A DNA stretch of 39,974 bases from Purshia tridentata (taxonomy: Eukaryota; Streptophyta; Magnoliopsida; Rosales; Rosaceae): the NCBI GenBank assembly GCA_003254885.1, contig QANT01006764.1:1-39974 (forward strand). Direction: 5' to 3'. A program made the position numbers and the translations under genes. Below, in pieces: positions 1-12,010 of this stretch (its first letter is position 1; every line of letters starts with the position of its first letter). Below the pieces are notes generated by a model. The model did not search any database. It was not told the origin of the DNA and worked only from the letters and a program-made list of their open reading frames with translations.

Positions 1-809
1 CCTTTCTACCTCCGACGGCAACCCAACACGTCGGCGATGCCCACCTCACCCATCTCTCTCTCTCACTCTCTCTTTCCCCCTCTGTCTATGTCTTTCTCCC
101 TCTCTGTTTGTCTCTTTCTCCCTCTTTTTTATCCTTCATAACCTCGTGTGGCCAGAGAGCATGAAAGAAAGCATGCTAAGTTTGATTGCTGGGTTTGATG
201 CAACGAAAGAACATGAGAGAAGCAGCAACAATGGTGAACTCCAGTTTTGATTGCTGGGTGGGTTTGATGCAATCTATGGGTTTAATTGATGACTGGGTTT
301 GATTCATAGTCGAGATCGTACATGAGCAATTCAAATAAATTATGAACACAATCGAGAAGACTAGAAGAAAGAACAGCCAAAAGGTAATTGATTTTTGTTG
401 ATTTGTGTCGTAAATCTTACTCAAAGAAAGAGAAAGGTGGAGAATAAGAAACAACAACTCAAATTTGATAATCCCACTTCAGATTTGATAAACCCACTTC
501 ATTTTTTATTTTTCCTCATTTGAATCAAGACCTTCACCTTAAAAGAAAAAATAAAGAGAGAGGGAGGAGGAGAAAAAGAAACAACATAGGAGTGAAAGAG
601 AGAGGAAAGGAGAGTGGTGGCTGGCCGGAGTTGGGTGGAGACATCGCTCGACTGTATGAAGGATACAAAAGGAGAAAGAAACAGACAGAGAGGGAGAAAG
701 AGACAGACATAGAGGGAGAAAGAGAGAGGGAGAGGGGGAAAGAAAATGAGAGAAAAATGGGTGAGGTGGGTAGCGCCGACGTGTTGGGCTGCCGTCGGAG
801 GTAGAAAGG
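1..809. repeat. Large inverted repeat, probably a non-autonomous DNA transposon or foldback element
   Basis: The first bases (CCTTTCTACCTCCGACGGCA) reappear as reverse complement ending at 809, with about one mismatch in the first 36 bases. The arms run on as CT-rich sequence at about 1-150 facing GA-rich sequence at about 655-809. The roughly 500 bp between them is AT-rich and includes short direct repeats such as TTTGATTGCTGGG. Reading frames across the GA-rich arm are low-complexity and are not taken as genes. The left end may lie outside the window, so no target-site duplication can be assigned. A Mutator-like or foldback element fits best. Confidence 0.6.
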
Positions 810-915
810 GGTTGGGTGGGGAGGGGGTGCGATTTGTACCTCCTTTTTGGTTTTTCCTTTAATCCTTTTTTTATTTTTATAATCTTAATCTTTTTTTTTT
901 TAGTTTTAAATTTAA

Positions 916-1341
916 ATTAACTTAAAATAAATCACATGTGTGGCACATGGTCCATTTTAGACGAACCCTTTGACGAAAGTAACAGAAAGGACTATTATAG
1001 CACAAACTGTAAGTATGTGTCCTTAATTAACACGAAAAAAAATTTGTATCCTGAAATGCAACAACCCCCAAAATATGTGTCCTATTTGAAAAGTTTTCCC
1101 TTGATATTAAAAAGGTCCAAATTCATGTGTAATTAACTTAAAATAAATCACATGTGTGGCACGTGGTCCATTTTAGACGGATTCTTTGACGAAAGTAACA
1201 GAAAGGACTACAATAGCACAAACTGAAAGTATGTGTCCTTAATTAACACGAAAAAATTTGTATCCTAAAATACAACAACTCCCAAAGTATGTGTCATGTT
1301 TGAAAAGTTTTCCCTTGATATTAAAAAGGTCCAAATTCATG
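916..1341. repeat. Two tandem copies of a 216-bp repeat
   Basis: A unit beginning ATTAACTTAAAATAAATCAC at 916 repeats at 1132 with few changes. It includes CATGTGTGGCACRTGGTCC, GACGAAAGTAACAGAAAGGA and a tail ending AAATTCATGTGT. The second copy is a few bases shorter and ends near 1341. No reading frame is conserved between copies, so this is non-coding repeat DNA, possibly part of a larger dispersed repeat. Confidence 0.8.
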
Positions 1342-1344
1342 TGT

Positions 1345-2930
1345 TTTTGGAGCTTTCCTTGACTTAATATGTTTGATGTTAAAAAAGTCCCAAGTTTTTT
1401 AGGATGATAAGCTAACCCACATTATAAAATTAGGAGTTTGTTTTACGGGGTTAAGTGCTCGGTATCGCTGATTTTGTTTTGCACAGTGTCAATGCTTGAA
1501 ATTGTTGAACAATAACTCACGAAATTAAGTTTAATGTCATTCCAAATTGTTGTACTTTTGTGTTGATTTATTCATTATGCAATAAAACTACTCAATAGTT
1601 TCAATTAAAAAAAAATGCGGATTAATTAACTCATTAAATACTCGGCCAACTTGTAATGGGAACCTCTGCAATTCTGCATGAGCTGTTTTGTTCTCTCGGT
1701 CCCTAATTCGAACTAAAAAAAGGGTTAAAATTATATAAATCCTGCATTATAAGCCCATAAAATCTCATAAATCATATTAAAACACACTTACACACCTAAA
1801 CAACCCATAATAATCTAAAAACACAATTATAACTACACATCATAATCGTACAATTGCATAAAAAACAAGGGTGCTTTAAGTAGAAAACCAAAATGAGAAA
1901 GAAAGATAACCCACAATGGAGAAGCCCAAAAATTCTTGCAACCTAAAACCTACATTAATTGTACACTCTAAAATATGTTATCTACAACTTTAAAAAATGC
2001 ATTTGAATTTAAAAAGGGGCATTTACAACCTAAAAAGATTCATTTGCAACCTAAATTTGCAAATGTAGATGCAGATGGAGGATGCATCTATATTCGCCGA
2101 GCTCTCGGCAAGCTTACGAGCCCTTGGAATCCTGTCGAGGACTTGGTAGCGTGTTTTAGATATTTAGGGTTTTAAGTTTAGGTTTTAGGGTTTTAAGTTT
2201 AGGTTATATGGATATAGGATAATATGAAATATTATGATAATAATAAAATAATATAATATCGTAATATTAAAATAATATAATATAATATAATATAATAATA
2301 TTATGATAATGTAATATGAAACTATTATGATAATATTAGGATTTAAATATCATTAATTTTAGGACAATATTAGAGAATTTTGAAAATAAAAAATGTTTGG
2401 ACAATATTTTAAATCTCAGACAATTTTGATATACCATTATGGTTTTTGTCTAAGGATGACTTATAAAATGAACTAATTTGTGAGTCACCCATTTCTTATT
2501 TGACTGGATTTCCAAATATGAACCTTGAATTGTTTGTCTTTTAAGAGTATTAAAAATAAAAAACAAAAGCGTTTGAAGGTCTGACACAATTTTTCACCAT
2601 GTTTTTGTGTATTTTTAAAACTTTTTAGGAAGGTTTAGATGGTTTTGTAAAAAGTAAAGTTTATACCTGTAAATTGGCAACAACCAAAAAAAGTTTATAC
2701 CGGTAATATCATTCATGTGGAACAAAATTGTTGTCGAACATTCATCTGGAATTTAGAAGCGCGTTGACAGCTTTGGACTTGTTAATCAAAACACAAAATA
2801 TTACTTTTTTTTTTGTTTATACGGATGAAAATACATGGAACGTGTAAAATGTTTCAAAGTTCAAAACGTGACAGATAAGTAAAGGCCCATACATAATAAA
2901 CACATACATACCCACCACACACCACCAGGC
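1345..2930. other. Intergenic AT-rich DNA with telomere-like and ATAAT-rich patches
   Basis: No gene is visible. Small structures are a 9-bp inverted repeat CATTTGCAA/TTGCAAATG near 2040-2066, a short palindrome GCCGAGCTCTCGGC near 2097-2110, TTTAGGGTTTTAAG repeats at about 2160-2205 that resemble degenerate plant telomere repeat, and an AATAT/ATAAT-rich run at about 2215-2340. Confidence 0.6.
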
Positions 2931-3562
2931 AAAAGACTCAATAGTTGACAAAGACAGCATCTGGTCAACATAGAACTTCTCTTCTCTTGTCCCATTTCTA
3001 ATTCCTGATACTGCCAATTAATTAATGCATTACCATACACAACACAATTCAATGATATTTTATTTTATTTTTAATTTTAGTTTTTTAATATTTTATAGTT
3101 TATATGGCGTGCTTGACTTCATAAATTTTGTACAAGAAATTCAACCCTCATGACCGACATGTCGCACACCTTTGCAGTCTTTATAATATTCTCTCCATAA
3201 ACGCACACCAAGCGACTCTCTTGTACTTTTATATGTAACACAAATATCTATATTACTATATATTACTATTAAGATACAAACTAAAAGCTCATTGCCAGCT
3301 CTTCACTGACACTCTTATATGTAATCTTTATCTCTTTTACTCTCTTTCGACCCTGTTTCCTTATACAACTTGCTTTTGGTTTCTATATATTTGCCTTCAT
3401 TTGGTTCATTCATCCAATTTCACACAACTTGGTGCTCTAGATTAAAGGAATCCGAACCTGTGATCCTTTTGTTTTCTTAGTCAAACTGAGTCATAGAGAT
3501 TTGGTTGAGGAGTATATAGGAAGAGCTAGCTGCTATTGTTAGTTTGCTGCAATTCAAAGGAT
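2764..3562 (+). promoter_or_regulatory. Promoter and 5' leader of the WRKY40-like gene, rich in W-box cores
   Basis: TTGAC cores occur at 2764 and 2945, TTGACT at 3113-3118, and the reverse form GTCAA at 2964-2968 and 3480-3484. A TATA-like CTATATATT lies at 3383-3391, about 175 bp before the start codon, which leaves a leader of roughly 145 nt. Group IIa WRKY genes are known to bind their own and each other's W-boxes. Feedback control here is inferred from the motifs only. Confidence 0.45.
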
Positions 3563-5457
3563 ATGGATCACTGTTCATCAGCTTCATATGAGACTTCTTG
3601 GGATCTTAATGCCAAGCCTCTCCGGCTTTTCGACGATACTCCGGTAGGTGGAAACTTAATATACAGAGTCTCTGGCATGCCCAGAAGCTCTTTCTCTACT
3701 AGCTATGGTTATCACTTTGCTTGAAATTGCTGAATTACTAAGAAGTTGGTTGGTTTGTTTGGTTTCAGAAAAAAGAGGTGCATAGCAAGATTTTGATAGA
3801 CTTTGGGAGGCAGCTTTCAGCAAACGATGAGGTTAGTTTTTCTGTTTCCCATCTTATCTTCTCTATCTTCTGGTTTGTGGCTGTCAGTGAATGAAGGCTA
3901 GCTGGAGATAATTTCCATGACTCATGAGGATGTCTTTTTTTTTTTCAATTGGATCTCTTTCTTTAGCAAGATTTGGATCTATGGCCTATAAAACTTCCAT
4001 ATCCAAGCAAAAATTGATATTTCTAGCAGCATCTTCAAGCAAAAATGTTTAGAACTTTTAGTAAGCATGCATTATAATGATGAATGCAGTTATATATTAA
4101 AATGGGTGTTTGAAAGTGGGCAGTTATTCATCAAAAGCTTCAATTTTAATAGCAACAAGCACTACAAACTTCTTTACGATATTAAGTACTTGCAGCTTTT
4201 CAGATAGACTAAATAATGAACATAGAAATTTAGTATATATGTTTCAGTCCAGTCTTGTATGGTCCAAACCATGAAATATAAGTGCTTTACTGTATGGGTG
4301 CATATGTCTAAAGAGCTTTATCTGTTTTTCATTCTCAGAGTGGTGCTTTGTTAGAGGAATTGCACCGGGTGAGTGCAGAAAACAAGAAGCTAACCCAAAT
4401 GTTGACTGTGATGGGGGAGAACTATAATGCTTTAAGAAGCCAATTGTTGGAATACATGAGCAAGAACCCAGAGAAGGAGCTTAGCCCAATATCCAAGAAA
4501 AGAAAGTCTGAAAGCAGTAACAACATCAACAACAACAACAATATCATTGGAGCAGTTAATGGGAACTCTGAGAGCAGCTCCAGTGATGGAGAATCATGCA
4601 AGAAACCAAGGGAAGATCAGACCATCAAGGCAAAAATTTCAAGGGCTTATGTCAGGACTGAAGCATCGGACACAACAAGCCTGGTAATTACTCCATATAT
4701 CATACAATGCTAGAGTGTACTGAACTGTTGGCCCTTTTCTTAATTCTTTTAGTTTAATTGAGGTGTGCACTGAGCAATTCTATGTGTATTTGTATAGGTT
4801 GTGAAGGATGGATATCAATGGAGAAAATATGGCCAGAAAGTCACCAGGGATAATCCTTGTCCTAGAGCTTACTTCAAATGCTCTTTTGCTCCAAGCTGCC
4901 CTGTCAAAAAGAAGGTGAGCCCAAATCAAAACCTTCCCTTCCTGCTCCAAAGTTATTATGTAATCAGAAAAATTAGCTAGTAAACTGCTGTTCAGGTCTC
5001 AACTTAGCAATAAGTAATTGGGACAGTTTTTTTATGTATCATTCTTATCTTTTGAGTTTCTTATTAAGAGGCATATTAATTAAAGGTGTATTTGCTTGAT
5101 CTTCAGGTCCAGAGAAGTGTTGAAGACCAATCTATTCTGGTGGCAACTTATGAAGGTGAACATAACCATCCCCACCCTTCTCAACTTGAAGCAACATCAG
5201 GCTCAAACCGCTGCATGACCTTAGGATCAGTCCCCTGCTCAACCTCTCTCGGCTCAACTGGACCTACCATTACTCTTGACATGACAAAATCCAAGCCCAG
5301 TGCTGATACCAAAAGCACGAAAACAAAGACCGAAACACCAGAAGTTCGGCAGTTTTTGGTGGAACAGATGGCCTCTTCTTTGACAAAAGATCCCAATTTC
5401 ACAAAAGCACTTGCAGCAGCCATTTCAGGAAGATTTCTCCATCATAATACTTACTGA
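3563..5457 (+). CDS. WRKY40: WRKY transcription factor, group IIa (WRKY40-like)
   Basis: Exons 3563-3643, 3769-3831, 4339-4683, 4798-4914 and 5107-5457 join in phase 0 to a 318-residue protein. A leucine-zipper-like coiled coil at about 52-85 ([16 protein letters not shown]) is the group IIa dimerisation region. A KKRK basic patch at about 100 is a likely nuclear signal. WRKYGQK is at 171-177, and the zinc ligands are C191, C197, H221 and H223 (C-X5-C-X23-H-X-H). The fourth intron splits the domain just before VQR, the usual group IIa position. A C-terminal block [20 protein letters not shown] is shared with Arabidopsis WRKY40. Members bind W-boxes and mostly act as repressors in defence and ABA signalling. 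The start is the first ATG giving the [16 protein letters not shown]-terminus. WRKY18/60-type paralogues are the alternative, but overall similarity is best to WRKY40. Confidence 0.93.
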
Positions 5458-6800
5458 CAAAAAAAAGGGTGAAAGTCCATTAAGAGAATTGACCATCACT
5501 TGTCAGACTATTTTGAAAAACTAGGTGTATTTTGTAAATACAACATTGTAAAAGAGGACAGAAACTTTTGAATTCACTTCACTGAGCGGCTAAATTTCTT
5601 CCAAACTTGGACTGCAAATTGAAGCTTACATACATCGGTGCTTGGCTCAAATTCAGCTATATGCATTGACCTGCATATGATAGTAACAATGAGCAGAGGT
5701 AACAGCCAAAGCCTTTAGTTTTAGCTATGTGAGAAACTCCTGTTGTCCATGGGAATCCTATGGTTTCAGCCAAACCAGCAGCTACTGTATCTATGGGAAC
5801 CAATCCCTTTCATTCTTGTTTCACACATGGTCAAGAGGTCAACAAAAAGACTCAACCAACTTTTTAGACCATGTGGGTATGACAAACTGTCACTGTATGC
5901 TCTATTTTCTCTTAAAAAGTTTCTTGCAACAAATTAAGATGGTATTCCAAACTGCCTGAAATCAGGCCTAACCCTGCAAATTGTGCTTGTTTTACATGTC
6001 CTACCATTTAATTTAGAATTAGACCATTCCAGAGGCTGTTCAGCTGTCAGAGAGCAACTGAGTCAATAAAATCAACTAATGTGTCTTTTGCTAATTGAAA
6101 TCAACGACAGTGGGTGATGTTCTATTGGTCAAGGATAGACGAAGGAGGTTTTCAAAGATATTTTCTTTGATAAATATATAACCTACCATTGCAGCTCGAG
6201 TCAAAAGACTGAGCAGTTGAGCCAAACGTGAAAAGGAATAAAGGTAATGATAATAATAAAAACCAGTTAGTAACATACTTTATAAAAAATCAACAGAACT
6301 GATTCTAAATATTTTCTATACCCACCAGTGGTTAAGGGTTCTTTCTCCTACACTCTGAGGTTACAAGTTTTGAATGCCTCCCATATTGTTCAAAATTACA
6401 AAATACACTTCCCAAAAGCTCCAGCAGCCCAGTACAATGGAGTAATTTACACCCGAAGTCCTACATTGAGGTAAAACCAAGTTTTTAAAGCTCTTGCTAT
6501 TCCTAAATTATTGAAAGACCCAAAATTGTCAGTTACATGCATCATTACAAAAGCATGAAACAGTGCCCAGAGTAAACAATTAACATTTAATAATAACATT
6601 AATTTTAAGTAGCCCATGAGCTCTTAACTTCTTCAACTTTCTCAGCAACCGAACAGTTGTAACTAAAACAACAAAACCACGGCACGGAAACATACTGGCA
6701 TTGGGCATAATCCAAGTGTAGCAAAACTTTTTTTGCGCGACTTTGAGACAAAGCAAACAGCGACGTGCCTCATGACAAACACAACGCATTCAACGTCACA
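5458..6800. other. WRKY 3' UTR and intergenic sequence
   Basis: The WRKY 3' UTR runs into this stretch; AATAAA at 6065-6070 is one possible poly(A) signal but lies far downstream. At about 6325-6385 there is a weak tRNA-like pattern (CCAGTGGTTAAGGG, then GGTTACAAGTTTTGAATGCC) that may be a SINE relic. Short open frames here lack family resemblance. Confidence 0.4.
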
Positions 6801-7083
6801 TAGGTCTCTTTTGATTGCTAAGATTGAATTGGAAAGGATAAATATTAAATTTATGTGTATTTGAAAAAGAAATTTCTAACTTGAAAAAATGATCTGAGAA
6901 TAAAATTGATAAATTATAAAGAAAACTTATTTCATGTAATCTCCTCAAAATAATGGAAATTAGTAAGGATAATATTTTCTCTATAGCTAAGTCATTTTCT
7001 TTTTTTCTTCTGCCTTAAATACACATAAATGTTGCTATTATTCTTTCCAATTCAATTCAATCCTAAATACCAAATGAGGCTTA
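6801..7083. mobile_element. MITE-like element, copy 1
   Basis: The left end TAGGTCTCTTTTGATTGC and right end ACCAAATGAGGCTTA are imperfect inverted repeats. The whole 280 bp is a diverged copy of 7598-7876. Shared internal blocks include ATAAAGAAAACTTAT, AATCTCCTCAAAAT and GGCTAAGTCATTTTC-like sequence. No coding capacity. The short TIRs and TA at both borders suggest a MITE; the superfamily is not settled. Confidence 0.6.
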
Positions 7084-7597
7084 TATAGAGTAATCCTAAT
7101 GCCTCACGAATAATAAATCTGTGGATATAATCTCAAATATGAGTAATTAAGCCGACTATGGCACAATAAATATATTTTTATTTTTGGTAGATATACAATA
7201 AATATGTTTAATTAGTATCAAACGAAGAAATGATCAGTTTTTATACTTTTCGATATGTATTGTATGAGTCATTATTTAATATATTAAGGATAATTTTTCA
7301 CTCTCTTGTTAGTATCATAATTAAGTGAAATTTTTATTTCATAGATAAAGTCAAATTTTCAAAGTTCAAAAAGTTTTCAATCAAAACTTGTAGGTTACTT
7401 TAGTTTTTCATTAATATAAAATTTTTAAAATTCCTAATCTTTGATTGTTTGCTGCGTCTCCAAACGTTTATGTGAAATGATCAAAAATGCTCATGCTAAT
7501 GTATTTTAGAGGCATCAAATTGTCAAACCATAAAAAAAAAAAAAAAGAGTAAAAAAAAAAAAATTTGAGAACTTGGTTTTGATTGCAAACTAAAAAC
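7084..7597. other. AT-rich spacer between the two MITE-like copies
   Basis: No gene or RNA is recognisable. A poly(A)-rich stretch of two A runs separated by GAGT is at about 7530-7563. Confidence 0.5.
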
Positions 7598-7876
7598 TAA
7601 GTCTCATTTGATTGCTAGGATTAGATTAGAAAAAATAAATGCCAAATTTATAAAATAATATGAGAATAAGATAGATAAAGTATAAAGAAAACTTATCCTA
7701 TGCAATCTCCTCAAAATGGTGGGCATTAAAAAGGATAATATTTCTCTTATGGCTAAGTCATTTTCGTCGCATCTTCTTCCTTCAAGTTAGAAAACATTCT
7801 CCATCTTTTATCTTAAATACATATAAATCTTGTCATTACCTTTTCCAATCTAATTCTTGATGCCAAACGAGACCTA
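7598..7876. mobile_element. MITE-like element, copy 2
   Basis: Begins TAAGTCTCATTTGATTGC and ends GCCAAACGAGACCTA, giving imperfect terminal inverted repeats. It is in the same orientation as copy 1, with internal similarity over nearly its whole length. An extra CTTCCTTCAAGTTAGAAAAC segment near 7780 distinguishes the two. Confidence 0.6.
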
Positions 7877-8598
7877 TAAGTATTATATGAAAACTTTTTA
7901 AAGCACATGGACTAAAGTAGATAATGACTAAAACTAAAAGTGTAGTTTGGTCTATAAGCAATGTATGAGTGATATGTTTTGGTATGGAAATAAAGAAAAC
8001 TTATTTTTACGTTTTTCTTTAAAATGCGAGTCAACATACAATAATATTGTTAGAAATGAGTGGCTGTGTTGGGTCGTTTGATACCCACTTAATTAAACGA
8101 ATCGATTAGAATTGATTGATATGCTGCATGAACAGGAAATGATACAACACAAGTATGACTTGCTAACATTAATTGTCATCCCTCCCTACATGTATCAAGG
8201 CCTTTATCTAGTTTATATAAATGAGATTTAATCTGATAAATTTGAATAAATGAAGACTGCCACATCATTTGTTGAGTAAAATTTGATAACAATTTTAGAG
8301 AGTGAATCGTTACATTTTACACTCAAGGATAATTCATAAATTTTACTAAAATGCCCTTGGATTTGGTTGAATTTAATTTATGACTGCCGAGATCCAACTT
8401 GCACACCTATTGGTGGTAGAGTAAGTGAAATATTAGAGGGGGGCCCAAAGAAAGACCCCACTTATCCAACCACAGGACCCCCCACTTATCCAACTACCTT
8501 CCACACAATCAAGTCGCAACGTTTATATGTCCTGACAATTCCCAATAACAATAATACCAGAAGAAAGAAGCCTACTCAAAACTTGGCTACCATAATTC
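7877..8598. other. Intergenic region and promoter side of PNSB1
   Basis: AT-rich sequence with no recognised gene. The last 200 bp before the PNSB1 start must hold its leader and promoter, but no clear TATA box at a convincing distance can be named. CACTTATCCAAC occurs twice near 8459-8492. Confidence 0.4.
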
Positions 8599-11309
8599 AT
8601 GGCTACTACAACTTCTCTGCTTCCCAAACCCCTCTCACCATTTCTCACAAACACACCTTCATTCCCCTCAACCCACTTCACCAAGCTCTCATTCTTGAAC
8701 CCACTAGACCATCATCCCCATTGCACCAAAAGACCAAACCTTCACGCCCATGTCAAAAAGAAGAACCCCTGGCTTGACCCCTTTGATGATGGAGAGGACC
8801 CTGACATGGAGTATGGATCTCTTTTCGCAGACGGGAAGCAAGAAGAGGACGACAGACCACCCGAGAACCCGGAAAACCCTTACGGGTTCTTGAAGTTCCC
8901 AATGGGGTACAATGTGGAAATCGCATCATTGGCATTGAAAGTGAGGGGAGATGTTAGGAGGTGTTGTTGTGTGGTTTCTGGTGGTGTATATGAAAATTTG
9001 TTGTTTTTTCCGGTTATTCAGCTTCTTAAGGAACGATACCCGGGTGTTCTAGTGGATGTGGTGGCGTCTGCAAGAGGGAAGCAAGCTTATGAGTTGAATA
9101 AGAATGTGAGATGGGCTAATGCCTATGACCCTGATGATCATTTTCCTGAACCGGCCGAGTATACTGACATGGTTGGAATTCTTAAGGTTGGTTGCTATAT
9201 CTTTCTTCTTCTTCTTTTTAAGTAGATCGATTTATATTCAAAAGTTATGTCAATAGGCTAGTAGTTCTTATTTTTATCAATTGGATAGATATTGAAGAAC
9301 TTAATTAGATGGATATCTGGCTGATGTTGACTCAGAAATATTGTCTTTATTATATTTTCAATGTCTATTATCTAGCTTCTTTCTGACAATAGCCGCAAAA
9401 TTTTATCAATCTTCAATTGTTTTGCCTACACTGGACATAGATGATTAACTGCCTACTACAGATTTCAGAATCCTATAAGATTTTGGTTTAACATTGCATA
9501 TTTGTAAGTTCATACTTCATAGGTTGCCTACTTGATCTAATTTTGTAATCCATTGCCTTGTTCTTACAGGGTAGGTACTATGACATGATCTTATCAACCA
9601 AACTAGCAGGGATCGGCCATGGTATATTCTTGTTCATGTCAACAGCCCGAGACAGAGTTAGTTATGTTTATCCAAACGTAAACGCTGCAGGAGCTGGATT
9701 GTTTCTATCTGAAACATTTAAACCAAATAGTACAAATCTCTCTGAAGGTGGATATAACATGTGAGTTTATAATACATACAACACAGATGATTTAGATACT
9801 TCTTGTGAAAAAAGGGCAGCACTTGAAAGAGTGTTCTGCGAATATAGCAGCAACATTATTGACTAAAGAATATTATGATGTGATTTTGATACTTCTTTTA
9901 GATTATGTATCTAGAAAGTTTTCACACCGGTTGTCTAATTCAGGTATCACCAGATGGTTGATTGGTTGGGTAGACCAATTCGGGATGTGCCGCGGGAACC
10001 TCTGCCCCCACTTAAAGTATCAATCTCAAAGAAGCTAAAGCAGGTTGTAGAGACGAAATATAAGAATGCAGGTGTAAATAAAGGAAAATATATTGTGATT
10101 CATGGGTTAGAATCAGATTCAAAAGCCTCAATGCAGTCTAAGGGGGATACTGATAGCTTGCTACTCATCCAAGCATGGGCTGCAATAGCCAGTGGTATAA
10201 GGTATGAAATTTTATTGAAGTTCCTTCTAAAGGTTGTTACAGAAACATACATTTTCCTTCTTAAAGGTCCTCAATATTTTCTCTTTTTTTTTTTTGATAA
10301 AATAGTCATCATATATTTAATATGTATTAGTCTAACTGAACAAGCATGTTTACTTTCTAGTTGGCCAGGATTTTTGTAACAATGGCTGGAGTTGACAGAA
10401 AATTATTGATGTGGGACTGTATTTGTTATTCTATATGCCAACAGGGACTTTAGGCCACTTTTTGTCATTCCACATGAGAAAGAAAGGGAAAATGTAGAGG
10501 AAGTAGTTGGCGAAGATGCCAACATTGTATTCATAACAACCCCTGGACAGGTAAGCATAAGAATAACTTACTTCACTAATTTCCAAAGAAACAATTGTTG
10601 CACAGGAATAAAAGAACATGGGAAACTACACACACAAACTTTGGAGTAACATTTGTTTGGAGAAAAGGATGGGGGACAACCATCTGTCATATGAATGCTT
10701 TTTCGGTGCCTACCTTGACACTTCTTTGATTTCTCCTACTCCCCCTCAAAAAATCACTATTCTTTTGTAATTTTAATCCTCCTTCAGGGCAGGTGACAGG
10801 TTTAACATTCATGGAAGTACCTTCTATAGTATAAAATCTTAACTTTTGTCAAGGACTGTTGCCTGCAAAATGATAAATGCATGTTCAAATTCTAATAGTG
10901 TGCTTTTACTTTTACCCTATATTTTCTTCTTTAGCTTGCTGCTCTTATCAATGACTCGGTTGGTGTAATAACGACAAACACCGCAGCTCTTCAACTTGCA
11001 AATGCACGTGGAAAACCCTGGTAATTGCATATGCCAAGTTACTAGTTTGCTGTCCTTACATGAGTACTTTCCTTTTATATATATGTTTTCCTATTTCTTT
11101 TATCATTTGCATTCATTTATTTATAGTGCCCCTTTTTTTGCAGCATTGCATTATTTGGCTCTGCAGAGAAGGGGAAACTATTTGTTCCCAATGCAGAAGA
11201 GAAGAATTGTGTTATTGTTTCATCCAAGACTGGAAAACTTAAGGATGTTGACATAGAAGCAGTAAAAAATGCACTTCAACTTTTCAATGTGTCCCTAGCT
11301 CTAGTCTAA
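8599..11309 (+). CDS. PNSB1: Photosynthetic NDH subunit of subcomplex B 1, chloroplastic (NDF1/NDH48)
   Basis: Six exons, 8599-9186, 9570-9760, 9944-10201, 10445-10550, 10935-11020 and 11144-11309, join to 464 residues, close to the 461 I recall for the Arabidopsis protein. The first 50 or so residues are rich in Ser, Thr and Pro with few acidic residues, as in a chloroplast transit peptide. The mature part opens with KKNPWLDPFDDGEDPDMEYG and NPYGFLKFPMGYNVEIASL and later has GGVYENLLFFPVIQLLKERY, ARDRVSYVYPN and KGKYIVIHGLESDSKASMQS, all typical of PNSB1. The fold is thought to resemble a GT-B/heptosyltransferase, but the role is structural: it sits in subcomplex B of the thylakoid NDH complex that runs cyclic electron flow around photosystem I. 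All introns are GT-AG and each split codon is restored. The gene converges with the HMA gene about 700 bp away. Confidence 0.93.
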
Positions 11310-11651
11310 ATTGGGCTGAGGGTCACCGTGATTAGTGTTGTAGTTGTTTATATATATTTTTATCATTCACATTCTTTACGTCAATTTTTACACATGACCA
11401 TTAAGCTACAATAATGATTAACAAAATCGAGGCACATTATTGCTGCTATAAACGTTCTCAAGGTTAACATAGTCCCACACTTCCCCTTTATTTTTGGGAT
11501 ATGCAATATATAAGCATACATGAAACCATTCCGTCAGCTAGGATGGCTAGAAAACCATTCCATAGCAACTAGGATGGCTGATGTTTTGAATGCTGCACCT
11601 CACCCTTTAATCTGCTCAGAATAGGAAAATCATTTCAGCAAAAATGCCCAC

Positions 11652-11745
11652 ATTCCTATTCTAAGTCCTTATTCTTTCCGTTTGCCATTTCATGAAGGAA
11701 AATCATTACTTAACTCTTGTGAACTTCACTATATTACACTATGAC
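11652..11745. repeat. Dispersed repeat shared with the PLMT intron
   Basis: AGTCCTTATTCTTTCC followed by CATGAAGGAAAATCATTACT closely matches 28940-29020, inside the PLMT intron, in the same orientation. Similarity covers about 80 bp and then fades. Probably two fragments of one old transposon family; no ends are recognisable. Confidence 0.5.
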
Positions 11746-11867
11746 AAAACTATTTCATGACTTTGAGATATATGATTGCATGCATTCAATGCATCTATGT
11801 CCCAAATTACCAATTGCAGGTCATGCTTTACATTCACAAGAGTTGAACCCAAGGATTTAGTCAGGGT

Positions 11868-11873
11868 TTTATT
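11868..11873 (-). terminator. Candidate poly(A) signal of the HMA gene
   Basis: TTTATT on the plus strand reads AATAAA on the minus strand, about 140 nt past the HMA stop codon. It is a consensus match at a reasonable distance, with no other support. Confidence 0.3.
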
Positions 11874-12010
11874 TTTTACACAAATTCCCATCCTTTCCGT
11901 GTAAATGGGAGAGCTGACAATAGGGATCCAAAATAAGAATGAAGGGCTAGTAATGTGCCACCGTAAAGAGCATTCAACTTAAATGCCAAAGATTGGCCTA
12001 AGAAAACAGG

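Larger units (their letters stand above)
11310..12010. other. Convergent intergenic region between PNSB1 and HMA 3' ends
   Basis: Contains both 3' UTRs and no further gene. ATGGCTAGAAAACCATTCC-like and CTAGGATGGCTGATG sequences near 11540-11582 form a short imperfect direct repeat. A dispersed repeat at 11652-11745 is listed separately. Confidence 0.5.

Noticed and set aside
520..804. Open frame of 94 codons in the GA-rich arm
   Set aside because: Composition is almost entirely Arg, Lys, Glu and Gly from GA repeats, and it lies in the inverted repeat; no family resemblance.
2160..2205. Chromosome-end telomere repeat
   Set aside because: Only a few degenerate TTTAGGG-like units, surrounded by ordinary intergenic DNA and genes; at most an interstitial trace.
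5181..5423. Minus-strand frame opposite WRKY exon 5
   Set aside because: It is the antisense shadow of a well-supported exon.
8367..8777. 136-codon frame overlapping the PNSB1 start
   Set aside because: It runs in another frame through the transit-peptide region; the PNSB1 frame matches the family.
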